A stretch of DNA of 8,514 nt from Candidatus Pacearchaeota archaeon (lineage in GTDB: Archaea; Nanobdellota; Nanobdellia; UBA10117; JABICX01), in assembly GCA_017609995.1 (NCBI GenBank), contig JAFCCX010000011.1, positions 1-8,514 of the forward strand, read 5' to 3'. This document shows positions 1 to 4,929 of this stretch, piece by piece. The translations under genes and the position numbers were made by a program. A model generated the notes under the pieces. The model did not search any database and was not told where the DNA came from. It saw nothing but the letters and a program-made list of their open reading frames with translations. The stretch's first letter is position 1. Each line of letters begins with the position of its first letter.

Positions 1-60
1 TGGTGGACCAGCACTAGCTTGACCGCCTTTCACTAAAAGATCAATTGTCTCAGTTGCCAT
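1..60 (-). CDS. rpl11: Ribosomal protein L11 (uL11), N-terminal fragment cut by the window edge
   Basis: The minus strand from the ATG at 60 reads 20 residues ending VKGGQASAGPP, the start of the archaeal/bacterial uL11 N-terminal domain (pattern GG.A..GPP, normally followed by LGP). The protein binds the GTPase-centre region of 23S rRNA in the large subunit stalk base. The rest of the gene lies beyond the left edge. In archaea rpl11 commonly follows secE and spt5, and those genes are indeed nearby, but here a plus-strand gene sits between. A TATA box centred at 85 lies 25 nt upstream of the ATG, so the mRNA is predicted to be leaderless. Only 20 residues are visible, but the motif plus the context make this a secure call. 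Confidence 0.9.
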   Translation of the reverse strand, partial: MATETIDLLVKGGQASAGPP

Positions 61-79
61 TATTAGAGCTATTTCGTGC

Positions 80-90
80 CCTTTTTAAGG
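80..90. promoter_or_regulatory. Near-palindromic TATA box shared by rpl11 and the 111 gene
   Basis: CCTTTTTAAGG is an inverted repeat (CCTT, TTT, AAGG) centred at 85. The rpl11 ATG is 25 nt away on the left and the ATG at 111 is 26 nt away on the right. That is the usual distance from an archaeal TATA box to the transcription start, so both transcripts would begin at their start codon. There is no room for a second box in this 50-nt gap. Confidence 0.7.
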
Positions 91-110
91 TTTACTCTGG
101 ATAGATAATA

Positions 111-554
111 ATGTCAGATTTAGAGACTAAATCAGGTGCTGAGCTATTAGTTAAAGAAAGTGTTATTTTACCTACTGCTACAATTATTTTAAAAGACGAA
201 GATGATTTTTTATCACAAATAATTATTGGGAAGCTTACGGTCAAAGCAAAGGATGATACTTTTTATGAAGACGACGTTACTTGGTTCTCAAGAAATATAG
301 TGTATAATGTACGAACTGAGTTAGTATACCAACCAGAATTGCGGAATCAAGCTATTAGTGAATCCTGTCTTAGAGAACGACGTTTAATTGAAGCTCTTGA
401 TGATGCAGAAATTTCTATTTATGATGGAATACCGACTGTTGAAGAATTAGAACAAATATTTTTTGACGGTGTTGATACTCCGATGAATAAAAAACTAAAA
501 ATCACTAAAAAATATAGAAAATTTATGGATGAAGCTTATAAACTAAGAGGATAA
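111..554 (+). CDS. Hypothetical protein, 147 aa, inserted between rpl11 and spt5
   Basis: I do not recognise this protein. It is soluble and charged, with no signal peptide or membrane segment. The N-terminal third (residues about 15-50) looks like alternating beta strands. The middle (about 85-115) is acidic and helical (RERRLIEALDD), and the C-terminus is lysine-rich (KKLKITKKYRK). The ATG at 111 is preferred because the TATA box at 80-90 places the transcript start on it. No Shine-Dalgarno is visible. The gene is divergent from rpl11 and convergent with spt5, and the two stop codons abut exactly (TAA at 552-554, opposite-strand TAA at 555-557). This breaks an otherwise classic secE-spt5-rpl11 order. 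It could be a lineage-specific protein. The clean frame with promoter and abutting stop argues for a real gene. Confidence 0.75.
   Translation: MSDLETKSGAELLVKESVILPTATIILKDEDDFLSQIIIGKLTVKAKDDTFYEDDVTWFSRNIVYNVRTELVYQPELRNQAISESCLRERRLIEALDDAEISIYDGIPTVEELEQIFFDGVDTPMNKKLKITKKYRKFMDEAYKLRG
489..512 (-). terminator. Oligo-T terminator cluster for secE-spt5
   Basis: On the minus strand three T tracts (T6 at 512-507, T5 at 501-497, T6 at 494-489) lie 43-66 nt past the spt5 stop. They fit the oligo-T, hairpin-free terminators of archaea. They coincide with the lysine codons (AAA) of the convergent 111 gene, so one sequence serves both purposes. Confidence 0.5.
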
Positions 555-1019
555 TTATTCCTTTTCGTCATCTTCTTGTTCTTTCTTGCCAATAACTCTT
601 ACAGAATCGACATTAATTGTAATTGGAATTGGAACTGCCGCTTCTAAAAGCTCTAAAATTACCTCTGATTTTTGCAGATTTAATCTAGTAACTTTAGCTC
701 TTTCGCCCTTAAATGGACCTGCTACAACACTTACTATATCTCCAACATGAATATTAATAGACTCTGGCTTGAACTCAATCCAGTGTTCAACTTCTGAATA
801 TGGAACTGGTTTTCTTAAAATTCCACGTACGTAAGGCACTCTGTGAGCTACGTGTTTAACTGATGTGTCTCCATCAGCTTCAACAAAAATATATCCGCTA
901 ACACCGTGTGGATGAATCAGACTAAATACACCACCCATTTTCTTTGAATTGCTAGCTAGGAAATCCATTACTTGGGCTTCTCTTCCAATTGCTGTTCTTA
1001 TGATAAATAGTTCGCTCAT
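555..1019 (-). CDS. spt5: Transcription elongation factor Spt5 (NusG family)
   Basis: This is archaeal Spt5, which with Spt4 binds the clamp of RNA polymerase and keeps it processive. At 154 aa it has the normal archaeal size. Residues 1-85 form the NGN domain (ELFIIRTAIGREAQVMDFL at the start; SGYIFVEADGD and VPYVRGILR in the core). Residues about 92-143 form a KOW domain (GDIVSVVAGPFKGERAKV). The C-terminus is a short acidic tail (KKEQEDDEKE). The ATG at 1019 overlaps the secE stop by 4 nt (ATGA), so the two genes are translationally coupled. An AAGGT about 7 nt upstream, inside secE, can act as ribosome binding site. The gene ends against the convergent 111 gene. Confidence 0.95.
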   Translation of the reverse strand: MSELFIIRTAIGREAQVMDFLASNSKKMGGVFSLIHPHGVSGYIFVEADGDTSVKHVAHRVPYVRGILRKPVPYSEVEHWIEFKPESINIHVGDIVSVVAGPFKGERAKVTRLNLQKSEVILELLEAAVPIPITINVDSVRVIGKKEQEDDEKE

Positions 1020-1249
1020 AGGAAAACCTTCAAATAGTGTACTATTAGGAAAATTGTAAATCCAATTGCTCCAATTAGAAGTGTACCAATACCTGTTACC
1101 TTTACAATGTTCAGAAACTCTTCTGTTGAAGGTTTCTTTGTAATCTTGTAAACTCGTTTGTACTGCTTCAGCTTATTTTTTATTAAAATAGGCCATTCTT
1201 TAAGAGCAGGTATCTTGAATTCTGGAAGTTCAATTTCCGGAGTATCCAT
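1016..1249 (-). CDS. secE: Preprotein translocase subunit SecE (Sec61-gamma)
   Basis: This 77-aa protein is the small clamp-like subunit of the SecYE translocon in the cytoplasmic membrane. It shows the conserved cytosolic amphipathic segment (KRVYKITKKPSTEEF, residues 31-45), then a single transmembrane helix (about 52-72, GIGTLLIGAIGFTIFLIV), matching Sec61-gamma in length and order. It lies upstream of spt5 with an ATGA overlap, the arrangement common in archaea. A TATA box at 1273-1282 sits about 28 nt upstream of the ATG, so the transcript should start within a few nucleotides of it. The pair therefore has its own promoter and does not need to be read from ftsZ. Confidence 0.93.
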   Translation of the reverse strand: MDTPEIELPEFKIPALKEWPILIKNKLKQYKRVYKITKKPSTEEFLNIVKVTGIGTLLIGAIGFTIFLIVHYLKVFL

Positions 1250-1272
1250 AATAAAATAAAAGGTAAAATAGT

Positions 1273-1282
1273 CTTTTTAAGG
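1273..1282 (-). promoter_or_regulatory. TATA box of the secE-spt5 operon
   Basis: The minus strand reads CCTTAAAAAG, the same word as the rpl11 box. It lies in the 40-nt gap between the ftsZ stop and the secE start, with its centre about 28 nt before the secE ATG. Confidence 0.6.
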
Positions 1283-1289
1283 CTTTTGA

Positions 1290-2537
1290 TTAATCAACAA
1301 ATTCAATGCCTAGCTCAGTAGCTAAATCCATTCTTTGTTTGTCTGAAAAGGTTCTACGTGGACCGAAAATCTGTGGTGAACGTACTCCGACAATAACAAG
1401 CATTGTTCTAACTGTATTTTGCAAATCTGGTGAGAGTTGTGCTCCCCAAATTATCTTAGCATTTTCATCAAGTTTGTCTGAAATATGTTCAACAACTTTC
1501 TTTGCTTCATCCAAACTCATGTTTGGACCGCCAGAAACATTAATCAGTGCTCCTGTAGCACCTGTTACATCAACATCTAGTAATGGGTTTTGAATTGCTT
1601 TTTCAACAGCTTCAATAGCTCGATTTTCAGTGTCAGACTCACCAACACCAATCATTGCAATTCCACCTGAAGACATAACTGCTCGAATATCTGCGAAATC
1701 CAAATTAATTAAACCTGGTTTTGTAATTAGTTCTGCAATTCCTTTTACAGCATTTGTCAAAATTTCATCTGCAACTTTGAAAGCTGTGTGCAGAGGAAGA
1801 TCTGGAGCTAATTCAATTAGCTTATCATTTGGAATAACAATTAAAGTATCAACTAAACCTTCTAATTCTTGAAGGCCAATCATTGCGTTCTCGTAACGCA
1901 GTTTTCCTTCCATTGTAAATGGAAGTGTTACAATTGCAACTGTCAAGACACCAAGTTTCTTTGCAATCTCAGCAATAATTGGAATAGAGCCTGTACCTGT
2001 TCCACCACCAAGACCGCATGTTAAGAAAATCATATGTGATCCTTTGATAAGTTGCTTAAGTTCCTGTTCGCTTTCTCTTGCAGCTTCTTTACCAATATTT
2101 GGATCTGAACCTGCGCCAAGACCGCCAGTTAGTTCTTTACCAATCAAAATTTTTCGGTCAGCTACGGAATTTAATAAATCTTGAGCATCTGTATTTATAG
2201 CAATAATCTCAGCACCAATAACACCGATTTCAGAAATTCTGCTGATTGTATGATTACCTGCTCCACCACAACCAATAACTTTAATCTTAGCTTTCTTATT
2301 TTGAAGAATCTTTTCAAGTTCTACGTCATCTCCTTTTACAGGAGAAGGTGCTTCAGCTTGAAATTGTGGTTCTGGTTGTGAAATTGGTTGAAAAGGCTCT
2401 CCGAAACTTGGAGCTGGCTCTGATGAGCCGAAACCTTCACTAAATCCTGAATCTGATGGTTGGGAAGAAGTATCACTTGGTTGACCAAATCCGAAATCAT
2501 CTGCTCGTTTAACAGGAGTATCTAATATTGAATCCAT
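1290..2537 (-). CDS. ftsZ: Cell division GTPase FtsZ (archaeal FtsZ1 type) with long disordered N-terminus
   Basis: Tubulin-like GTPase that polymerises into the division ring at mid-cell. Residues about 83-100 (IKVIGCGGAGNHTISR) begin the nucleotide-binding domain. GGGTGTGS at 177-184 is the tubulin/FtsZ signature. NLDFADI at 278-284 is the T7 loop, with catalytic D280 and D283. The C-terminal domain runs through IIWGAQLSPDL to about residue 385, and a short tail ends in GIEFVD. Residues 1-70 are low-complexity, rich in S, P, G, F and Q (GFSEGFGSSEPAPSFGEPF), and probably disordered. This extension looks longer than in typical archaeal FtsZ1. The 415-aa length is otherwise normal. The start is fixed by GAGGTG 5 nt before the ATG. 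No membrane anchor is visible, so a partner must tether it. Confidence 0.96.
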   Translation of the reverse strand: MDSILDTPVKRADDFGFGQPSDTSSQPSDSGFSEGFGSSEPAPSFGEPFQPISQPEPQFQAEAPSPVKGDDVELEKILQNKKAKIKVIGCGGAGNHTISRISEIGVIGAEIIAINTDAQDLLNSVADRKILIGKELTGGLGAGSDPNIGKEAARESEQELKQLIKGSHMIFLTCGLGGGTGTGSIPIIAEIAKKLGVLTVAIVTLPFTMEGKLRYENAMIGLQELEGLVDTLIVIPNDKLIELAPDLPLHTAFKVADEILTNAVKGIAELITKPGLINLDFADIRAVMSSGGIAMIGVGESDTENRAIEAVEKAIQNPLLDVDVTGATGALINVSGGPNMSLDEAKKVVEHISDKLDENAKIIWGAQLSPDLQNTVRTMLVIVGVRSPQIFGPRRTFSDKQRMDLATELGIEFVD

Positions 2538-2542
2538 AACTA

Positions 2543-2548
2543 CACCTC
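2543..2548 (-). promoter_or_regulatory. Strong Shine-Dalgarno of ftsZ
   Basis: GAGGTG on the minus strand, 5 nt before the ftsZ ATG, matches the archaeal anti-SD. It is one of the few clear ribosome binding sites in the window and decides the start. Confidence 0.7.
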
Positions 2549-2572
2549 GATAATATAAGCAATCAAGTACTA

Positions 2573-2585
2573 CTTTTTTATAAGG
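2573..2585 (-). promoter_or_regulatory. TATA box of ftsZ
   Basis: The minus strand reads CCTTATAAAAAAG. Its centre at about 2579 predicts a start near 2553, giving a leader of about 16 nt that contains the GAGGTG ribosome binding site. Confidence 0.6.
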
Positions 2586-2607
2586 TTTGTTAGCTTCTAC
2601 TAAACAA

Positions 2608-3246
2608 TTACAAAAACTTAAACTTAGCTGCAGGTACTTGCTTTTGGATTCGTTCTAAAAGGTGTTTCTTTGCCTGTTCAGGTAAATCAAGCTCTAATTT
2701 AATTTGAATTTCGTTATCCTTGCCCTTTTTAACATCAGCTTTCACACCCCAGAGTGAAACAATTGATTGTGCTTTTTCAAAATCATCTGTAATAATTTTC
2801 AAAGGTTTTACCCAGTAATGCAGTTCTCTACCTGAAAGAGGATGATTGAAATCAAGAACAACTCGTCCGCCACTTACACTTCGTACCATAGCCATTGAAC
2901 CATCTACATTTAATTGTAAACCCGGATATGGTTTTATCTTTTTAGTTGTGAACATATTAAGGGAAGTTAGTTGAATTAACTTTGGATTTTTCTTTCCAAA
3001 AGCTTTCTCAGCAGGAACATCTATTTCAAATTCTTTGTTAAGCTCTCTACCTGTAAGTGCTGTGTCAAGTCCTTCAATTAAGTGTCCTTCACCAATTCGA
3101 GCAATAAGTGGTTTGAATTCTCGTTTGCTATCAAGGCCTTCTTTTTCAGCAATATCTTTCAAAGTAAGGTCAAAAACCGTATTAGTGGACTTAATTCTAC
3201 CTATGAAATCAAATTCAACAAAATCGCCTTTCTTGATTTTAGTCAT
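2608..3246 (-). CDS. FKBP-type peptidyl-prolyl isomerase, SlyD-like with C-terminal domain
   Basis: This protein catalyses cis-trans isomerisation of prolyl bonds and acts as a cytosolic folding chaperone. Residues 1-88 carry the first part of the FKBP fold (GDFVEFDFIGRI; IGEGHLIEGLDTALTGREL; FEIDVPAEKAFG). Residues about 89-125 are the inserted IF chaperone domain typical of SlyD/FKBP26. Residues 126-147 close the FKBP fold (GGRVVLDFNHPLSGRELHY). An extra domain follows (about 150-212, lysine-rich), resembling in layout the long archaeal FKBPs. There is no signal peptide and no His-rich metal-binding tail as in bacterial SlyD. The ATG has GGAG a few nt upstream. The gene lies 11 nt after the M50 protease gene, so they probably share a transcript, although an internal TATA-like site also precedes it. 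Confidence 0.92.
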   Translation of the reverse strand: MTKIKKGDFVEFDFIGRIKSTNTVFDLTLKDIAEKEGLDSKREFKPLIARIGEGHLIEGLDTALTGRELNKEFEIDVPAEKAFGKKNPKLIQLTSLNMFTTKKIKPYPGLQLNVDGSMAMVRSVSGGRVVLDFNHPLSGRELHYWVKPLKIITDDFEKAQSIVSLWGVKADVKKGKDNEIQIKLELDLPEQAKKHLLERIQKQVPAAKFKFL

Positions 3247-3257
3247 AAGTTCTCCAA

Positions 3258-3701
3258 CTAAACGTGGTTTAAAAAGTTTAGTATTGTCATACCATCTGAA
3301 TATTCTATTGGTATTAGGTTTGTTATACCTGAAATAAAAGATGGAACAGCCATGATTACTGCACCTATCTTTCCAAACTCGCTTTTTGATAGTTTGTAAG
3401 CTAGTAAAGAAAATCCAAATAAAATGAAATTAACAGCAGGTCCAGCCATCGCAATTATTGCATCTTTAGCAACAACATCAGATGATGTACCAGTATATGA
3501 AACATAAGCCACTGCTGGCTCTATATTCAGAAATTGAGAATCTCCAGTTAAATTAACTGGCTGATTAAGATGAATTTCAGGTGATAAACCATAGAAATCT
3601 GCTACAGCAAAATGACCTGCTTCATGTAGTAAAACATTTGCAAAAAGAGATACAGATAGTATCGCAAATCCAAATATTACTAGCTTTAACCATCGTTTCA
3701 T
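3258..3701 (-). CDS. Small M50-family membrane metalloprotease
   Basis: A 147-aa intramembrane zinc protease of the site-2 protease (M50) clan. HEAGH at residues 26-30 supplies two zinc ligands and the catalytic glutamate inside the first transmembrane helix. The second M50 motif, NLIPIEYSDG (128-137), supplies the third ligand D136. AGPAVNF (86-92) in the central helix is typical of the family. Three hydrophobic segments are visible (about 5-25, 82-103 and 112-130). It is much shorter than RseP- or S2P-type proteases, has no PDZ or CBS domain, and so is a core-only version. The substrate is unknown. It lies first in a pair with the FKBP chaperone. A TATA box near 3735 gives a leader of about 8 nt with GTGAT as a possible ribosome binding site. 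Confidence 0.85.
   Translation of the reverse strand: MKRWLKLVIFGFAILSVSLFANVLLHEAGHFAVADFYGLSPEIHLNQPVNLTGDSQFLNIEPAVAYVSYTGTSSDVVAKDAIIAMAGPAVNFILFGFSLLAYKLSKSEFGKIGAVIMAVPSFISGITNLIPIEYSDGMTILNFLNHV
3266..3276 (-). promoter_or_regulatory. Possible internal promoter for the FKBP gene
   Basis: The minus strand reads CTTTTTAAACC inside the last codons of the M50 gene. Its centre is about 25 nt upstream of the FKBP ATG, the same spacing as the other promoters here. It could give a leaderless FKBP mRNA in addition to read-through from the protease gene. Confidence 0.4.
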
Positions 3702-3731
3702 GTTATCACTATTAATGAATAAAAAATAATG

Positions 3732-3740
3732 CTTAAAAGA
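3732..3740 (-). promoter_or_regulatory. TATA box of the M50-FKBP operon
   Basis: The minus strand reads TCTTTTAAGC around 3731-3740. The predicted start is near 3709, 8 nt before the M50 ATG. The word GCTTAAAA here is repeated at 3758-3765, where it serves the divergent gene. Confidence 0.5.
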
Positions 3741-3757
3741 GTTTCGATTTCCGAAAA

Positions 3758-3768
3758 GCTTAAAAACT
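3758..3768 (+). promoter_or_regulatory. TATA box of the 3788 gene
   Basis: AGCTTAAAAAC centred near 3763 predicts transcription from about 3788-3790. This coincides with the second in-frame ATG (3788) and leaves the first ATG (3779) upstream of the transcript. The site therefore decides the start codon. Confidence 0.55.
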
Positions 3769-3787
3769 GATTTTTGGGATGTATTTT

Positions 3788-4210
3788 ATGAATGACGCAT
3801 CATATATCGTTTTGGAGGGCACACAACTAAAACAGTACTCTACAGACGGAAGATCAGTAGTAAGAGAAGTACAAATACCTATAGCTGCATTACTTAAGCA
3901 GCCAAAGGAAATGAATATTAGGGATGCTCTTAAAGCGGTTTTTACTGATCTTGATAGAGGTATGGAGGCACCTGAATCAGAAAGATTTAATGTTTCTATG
4001 TCTAATGACCTATATGGAACAGTTATTCAACCACTTAAAGCTAGAATGCGTGTGGCTAAATTTCTATCTGATGAAATAGATTACCTTCCTAATGAAGCTG
4101 ATGGTATTCGAGAAGCACTTGAAAGACGGGAAGCTCAAAAACGAGACCATAAATTCAATTGGGATGTTGTAAGAAATTTAGAGAGTAGTGGATTCTTTGA
4201 TTTTGAATAA
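3788..4210 (+). CDS. Hypothetical soluble protein, 140 aa
   Basis: I do not recognise this protein. It has no signal peptide, cysteine cluster or membrane helix. Residues 1-30 look like beta strands (ASYIVLEGTQLKQY; REVQIPI). Residues about 40-60 are helical, and 80-135 form long charged helices (KARMRVAKFLSDEIDYL; GIREALERREAQKRDHKF). The protein ends in an aromatic-acidic tail (SGFFDFE). An in-frame ATG at 3779 would add three residues (MYF), but the promoter spacing favours 3788. The gene is divergent from the M50 protease and is followed after 38 nt by tRNA-Phe, with that tRNA's TATA box directly behind the stop. The compact placement and good codon structure support a real gene. Confidence 0.75.
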   Translation: MNDASYIVLEGTQLKQYSTDGRSVVREVQIPIAALLKQPKEMNIRDALKAVFTDLDRGMEAPESERFNVSMSNDLYGTVIQPLKARMRVAKFLSDEIDYLPNEADGIREALERREAQKRDHKFNWDVVRNLESSGFFDFE

Positions 4211-4216
4211 GCAAAA

Positions 4217-4226
4217 GCTTTAAAAC
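4217..4226 (+). promoter_or_regulatory. TATA box of the tRNA-Phe / tRNA-Ser locus
   Basis: GCTTTAAAAC has its centre about 27 nt before the first base of tRNA-Phe. No comparable box precedes tRNA-Ser, so the whole RNA locus is probably one transcript. Confidence 0.6.
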
Positions 4227-4248
4227 TATAATTTAACGAAAATGGTAT

Positions 4249-4322
4249 GGGGACGTAGCTCAGTTTGGGAGAGCGCACGACTGAAGATCGTGATGTCGAG
4301 GGTTCAAATCCCTCCGTCCCCA
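4249..4322 (+). tRNA. tRNA-Phe (anticodon GAA)
   Basis: All arms pair. The acceptor stem is GGGGACG with CGTCCCC, with A as discriminator. The D stem is GCTC/GAGC and the anticodon stem CACGA/TCGTG. The anticodon loop CTGAAGA places GAA at 4283-4285. The T arm is GAGGG-TTCAAAT-CCCTC. CCA is not encoded and there is no intron. The gene is 74 nt long and begins where the upstream TATA box predicts transcription to start. Confidence 0.97.
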
Positions 4323-4323
4323 C

Positions 4324-4346
4324 TGAAACTTTTAGAAAAAGTTTCA
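4324..4346 (+). repeat. Perfect 10-bp inverted repeat directly after tRNA-Phe
   Basis: TGAAACTTTT and AAAAGTTTCA pair perfectly around a 3-nt loop (AGA), starting two bases after the tRNA-Phe discriminator. No T run follows, so this is not an obvious terminator. It may shape tRNA 3' processing or form the 5' part of the structured spacer. Confidence 0.6.
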
Positions 4347-4430
4347 TCAAAACTCCTTTCGCGGTCGAGGACAGGAGCTTACGAAGGCTATATCGTAAGC
4401 GACTCCGATCGTTACAAAGCGAAAGAATTT
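4347..4430 (+). ncRNA. Candidate structured small RNA between two tRNA genes
   Basis: This spacer is richer in G and C than the surrounding genes and folds into one long bulged hairpin. The outer stem CTTTCGC (4356-4362) pairs with GCGAAAG (4419-4425). GGTC (4363-4366) pairs with GATC (4407-4410) and GGA (4374-4376) with TCC (4404-4406). The apical stem GCTTACGA (4377-4384) pairs with TCGTAAGC (4393-4400), with an 8-nt loop. An ACA at 4414-4416 follows a lower stem, so an H/ACA-type guide RNA is one possibility, but the spacing and kink-turn are not convincing. No box C/D motifs are present, and it does not resemble 5S, RNase P or SRP RNA. Processing of the flanking tRNAs would release it. 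Existence as a stable RNA is inferred from structure only. Confidence 0.45.
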
Positions 4431-4513
4431 GCCAGGGTCGCATAGTCTGGTATTGCGCTAGCCTGCTAAGCTAGTTCCCCTTGGGTTCGTGGGTTCAAAT
4501 CCCTCCCCTGGCG
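4431..4513 (+). tRNA. tRNA-Ser (anticodon GCT)
   Basis: The acceptor stem GCCAGGG pairs with CCCTGGC, with G as discriminator. The D stem is GCA/TGC. The anticodon stem CTAGC/GCTAG holds the loop CTGCTAA, with GCT at 4465-4467. A long variable arm (4475-4488, CCC-TT-GGG) marks it as class II serine tRNA. The T loop is TTCAAAT. One T-T mismatch occurs in the T stem (4490 against 4504). There is no encoded CCA and no intron. Confidence 0.93.
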
Positions 4514-4527
4514 CTTAATTTTCGAAC

Positions 4528-4537
4528 GGTTTTTAAG
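4528..4537 (+). promoter_or_regulatory. TATA box of the 4569 gene, also in the tRNA-Ser terminator zone
   Basis: GGTTTTTAAG centred at about 4533 predicts a start near 4559. The T tracts at 4519-4522, 4530-4534 and 4538-4543 directly after tRNA-Ser also fit an oligo-T terminator for the tRNA transcript, so terminator and promoter overlap. Confidence 0.5.
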
Positions 4538-4558
4538 TTTTTTCTAACTAATACAATT

Positions 4559-4563
4559 AGGTG
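4559..4563 (+). promoter_or_regulatory. Shine-Dalgarno of the 4569 gene
   Basis: AGGTG lies 5 nt before the ATG, the same word and spacing as at ftsZ. It would sit at the very 5' end of the predicted short leader. Confidence 0.6.
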
Positions 4564-4568
4564 TTAAC

Positions 4569-4889
4569 ATGGGAGAAGAAATCGAATGTCCAAGACCGCT
4601 TATCAAACATGATGAGGATGGTACAATTAGATCATACACAAGGTATACTGTCGTTAATTGCCAAGACATTGGATCTGTAGAAGAGAGCAGAGACTTCGTA
4701 AAGGGTTTACCTGTTTACTCTAGACTTAGAGTTGATCCAGAGCATGGTGGTGGAAACGATGGAGAAATTAGTGAATCAGATTTGTCACCTACCGCAAGAA
4801 TTATTTTTGGTTTAAATACACGAGAAAACCTTGAACTCGCATTAGCTCTTGATGGCGGAAATGTAAGGATTGAATCAACTGGTGAATAA
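4569..4889 (+). CDS. Hypothetical small acidic protein, 106 aa
   Basis: I do not recognise this protein. It is acidic and soluble with no membrane segment. Two cysteines (C7 and C31) are far apart and do not form a zinc motif. Residues about 20-55 look like beta strands (IRSYTRYTVVNCQDI; LPVYSRLRVDPE). A glycine-rich turn (HGGGNDG) follows, then a helix (TRENLELALAL). The start is supported by the AGGTG ribosome binding site and the upstream TATA box. A strong T-rich terminator follows the stop. It lies between the tRNA locus and the SRP RNA gene, which points toward it from the other strand. Its own promoter, ribosome binding site and terminator make it a convincing gene of unknown function. 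Confidence 0.75.
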   Translation: MGEEIECPRPLIKHDEDGTIRSYTRYTVVNCQDIGSVEESRDFVKGLPVYSRLRVDPEHGGGNDGEISESDLSPTARIIFGLNTRENLELALALDGGNVRIESTGE

Positions 4890-4920
4890 TTTTTCTTTTT
4901 TATTTATTAATTTTTAATTT
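4890..4920 (+). terminator. T-rich terminator of the 4569 gene
   Basis: T5 (4890-4894), T6 (4896-4901) and a further T5 tract begin immediately after the stop codon, without a hairpin, as usual for archaeal terminators. The same stretch separates the gene from the 3' end of the convergent SRP RNA. Confidence 0.6.
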
Positions 4921-4929
4921 TATTAGAAA

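Noticed and set aside
1306..1872. Open frames on the plus strand inside ftsZ (1306-1593 and 1630-1872)
   Set aside because: They are antisense shadows of a strongly conserved gene, with no promoter, ribosome binding site or recognisable domain.
2181..2381. Plus-strand open frame within the N-terminal part of ftsZ
   Set aside because: Shadow of ftsZ. Its composition reflects the antisense of the GTPase core start and the linker.
3035..3337. Plus-strand open frame spanning the FKBP start and the M50 end
   Set aside because: It lies antisense to two well-supported genes and shows no features of its own.
3779..3787. Earlier ATG at 3779 as start of the 3788 gene
   Set aside because: It lies only about 16 nt from the TATA centre, so it would be upstream of the predicted transcript start.
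4347..4430. Spacer between the tRNAs as 5S rRNA, RNase P RNA, box C/D RNA or a third tRNA
   Set aside because: No T-loop or anticodon arm, no RUGAUGA/CUGA boxes, and no conserved RNase P or 5S segments. Only a bulged hairpin is visible.
4135..4474. Open frames on both strands across the tRNA-Phe, spacer and tRNA-Ser region
   Set aside because: The region is explained by two complete tRNA genes and stem-forming sequence, and these frames merely translate tRNA sequence.
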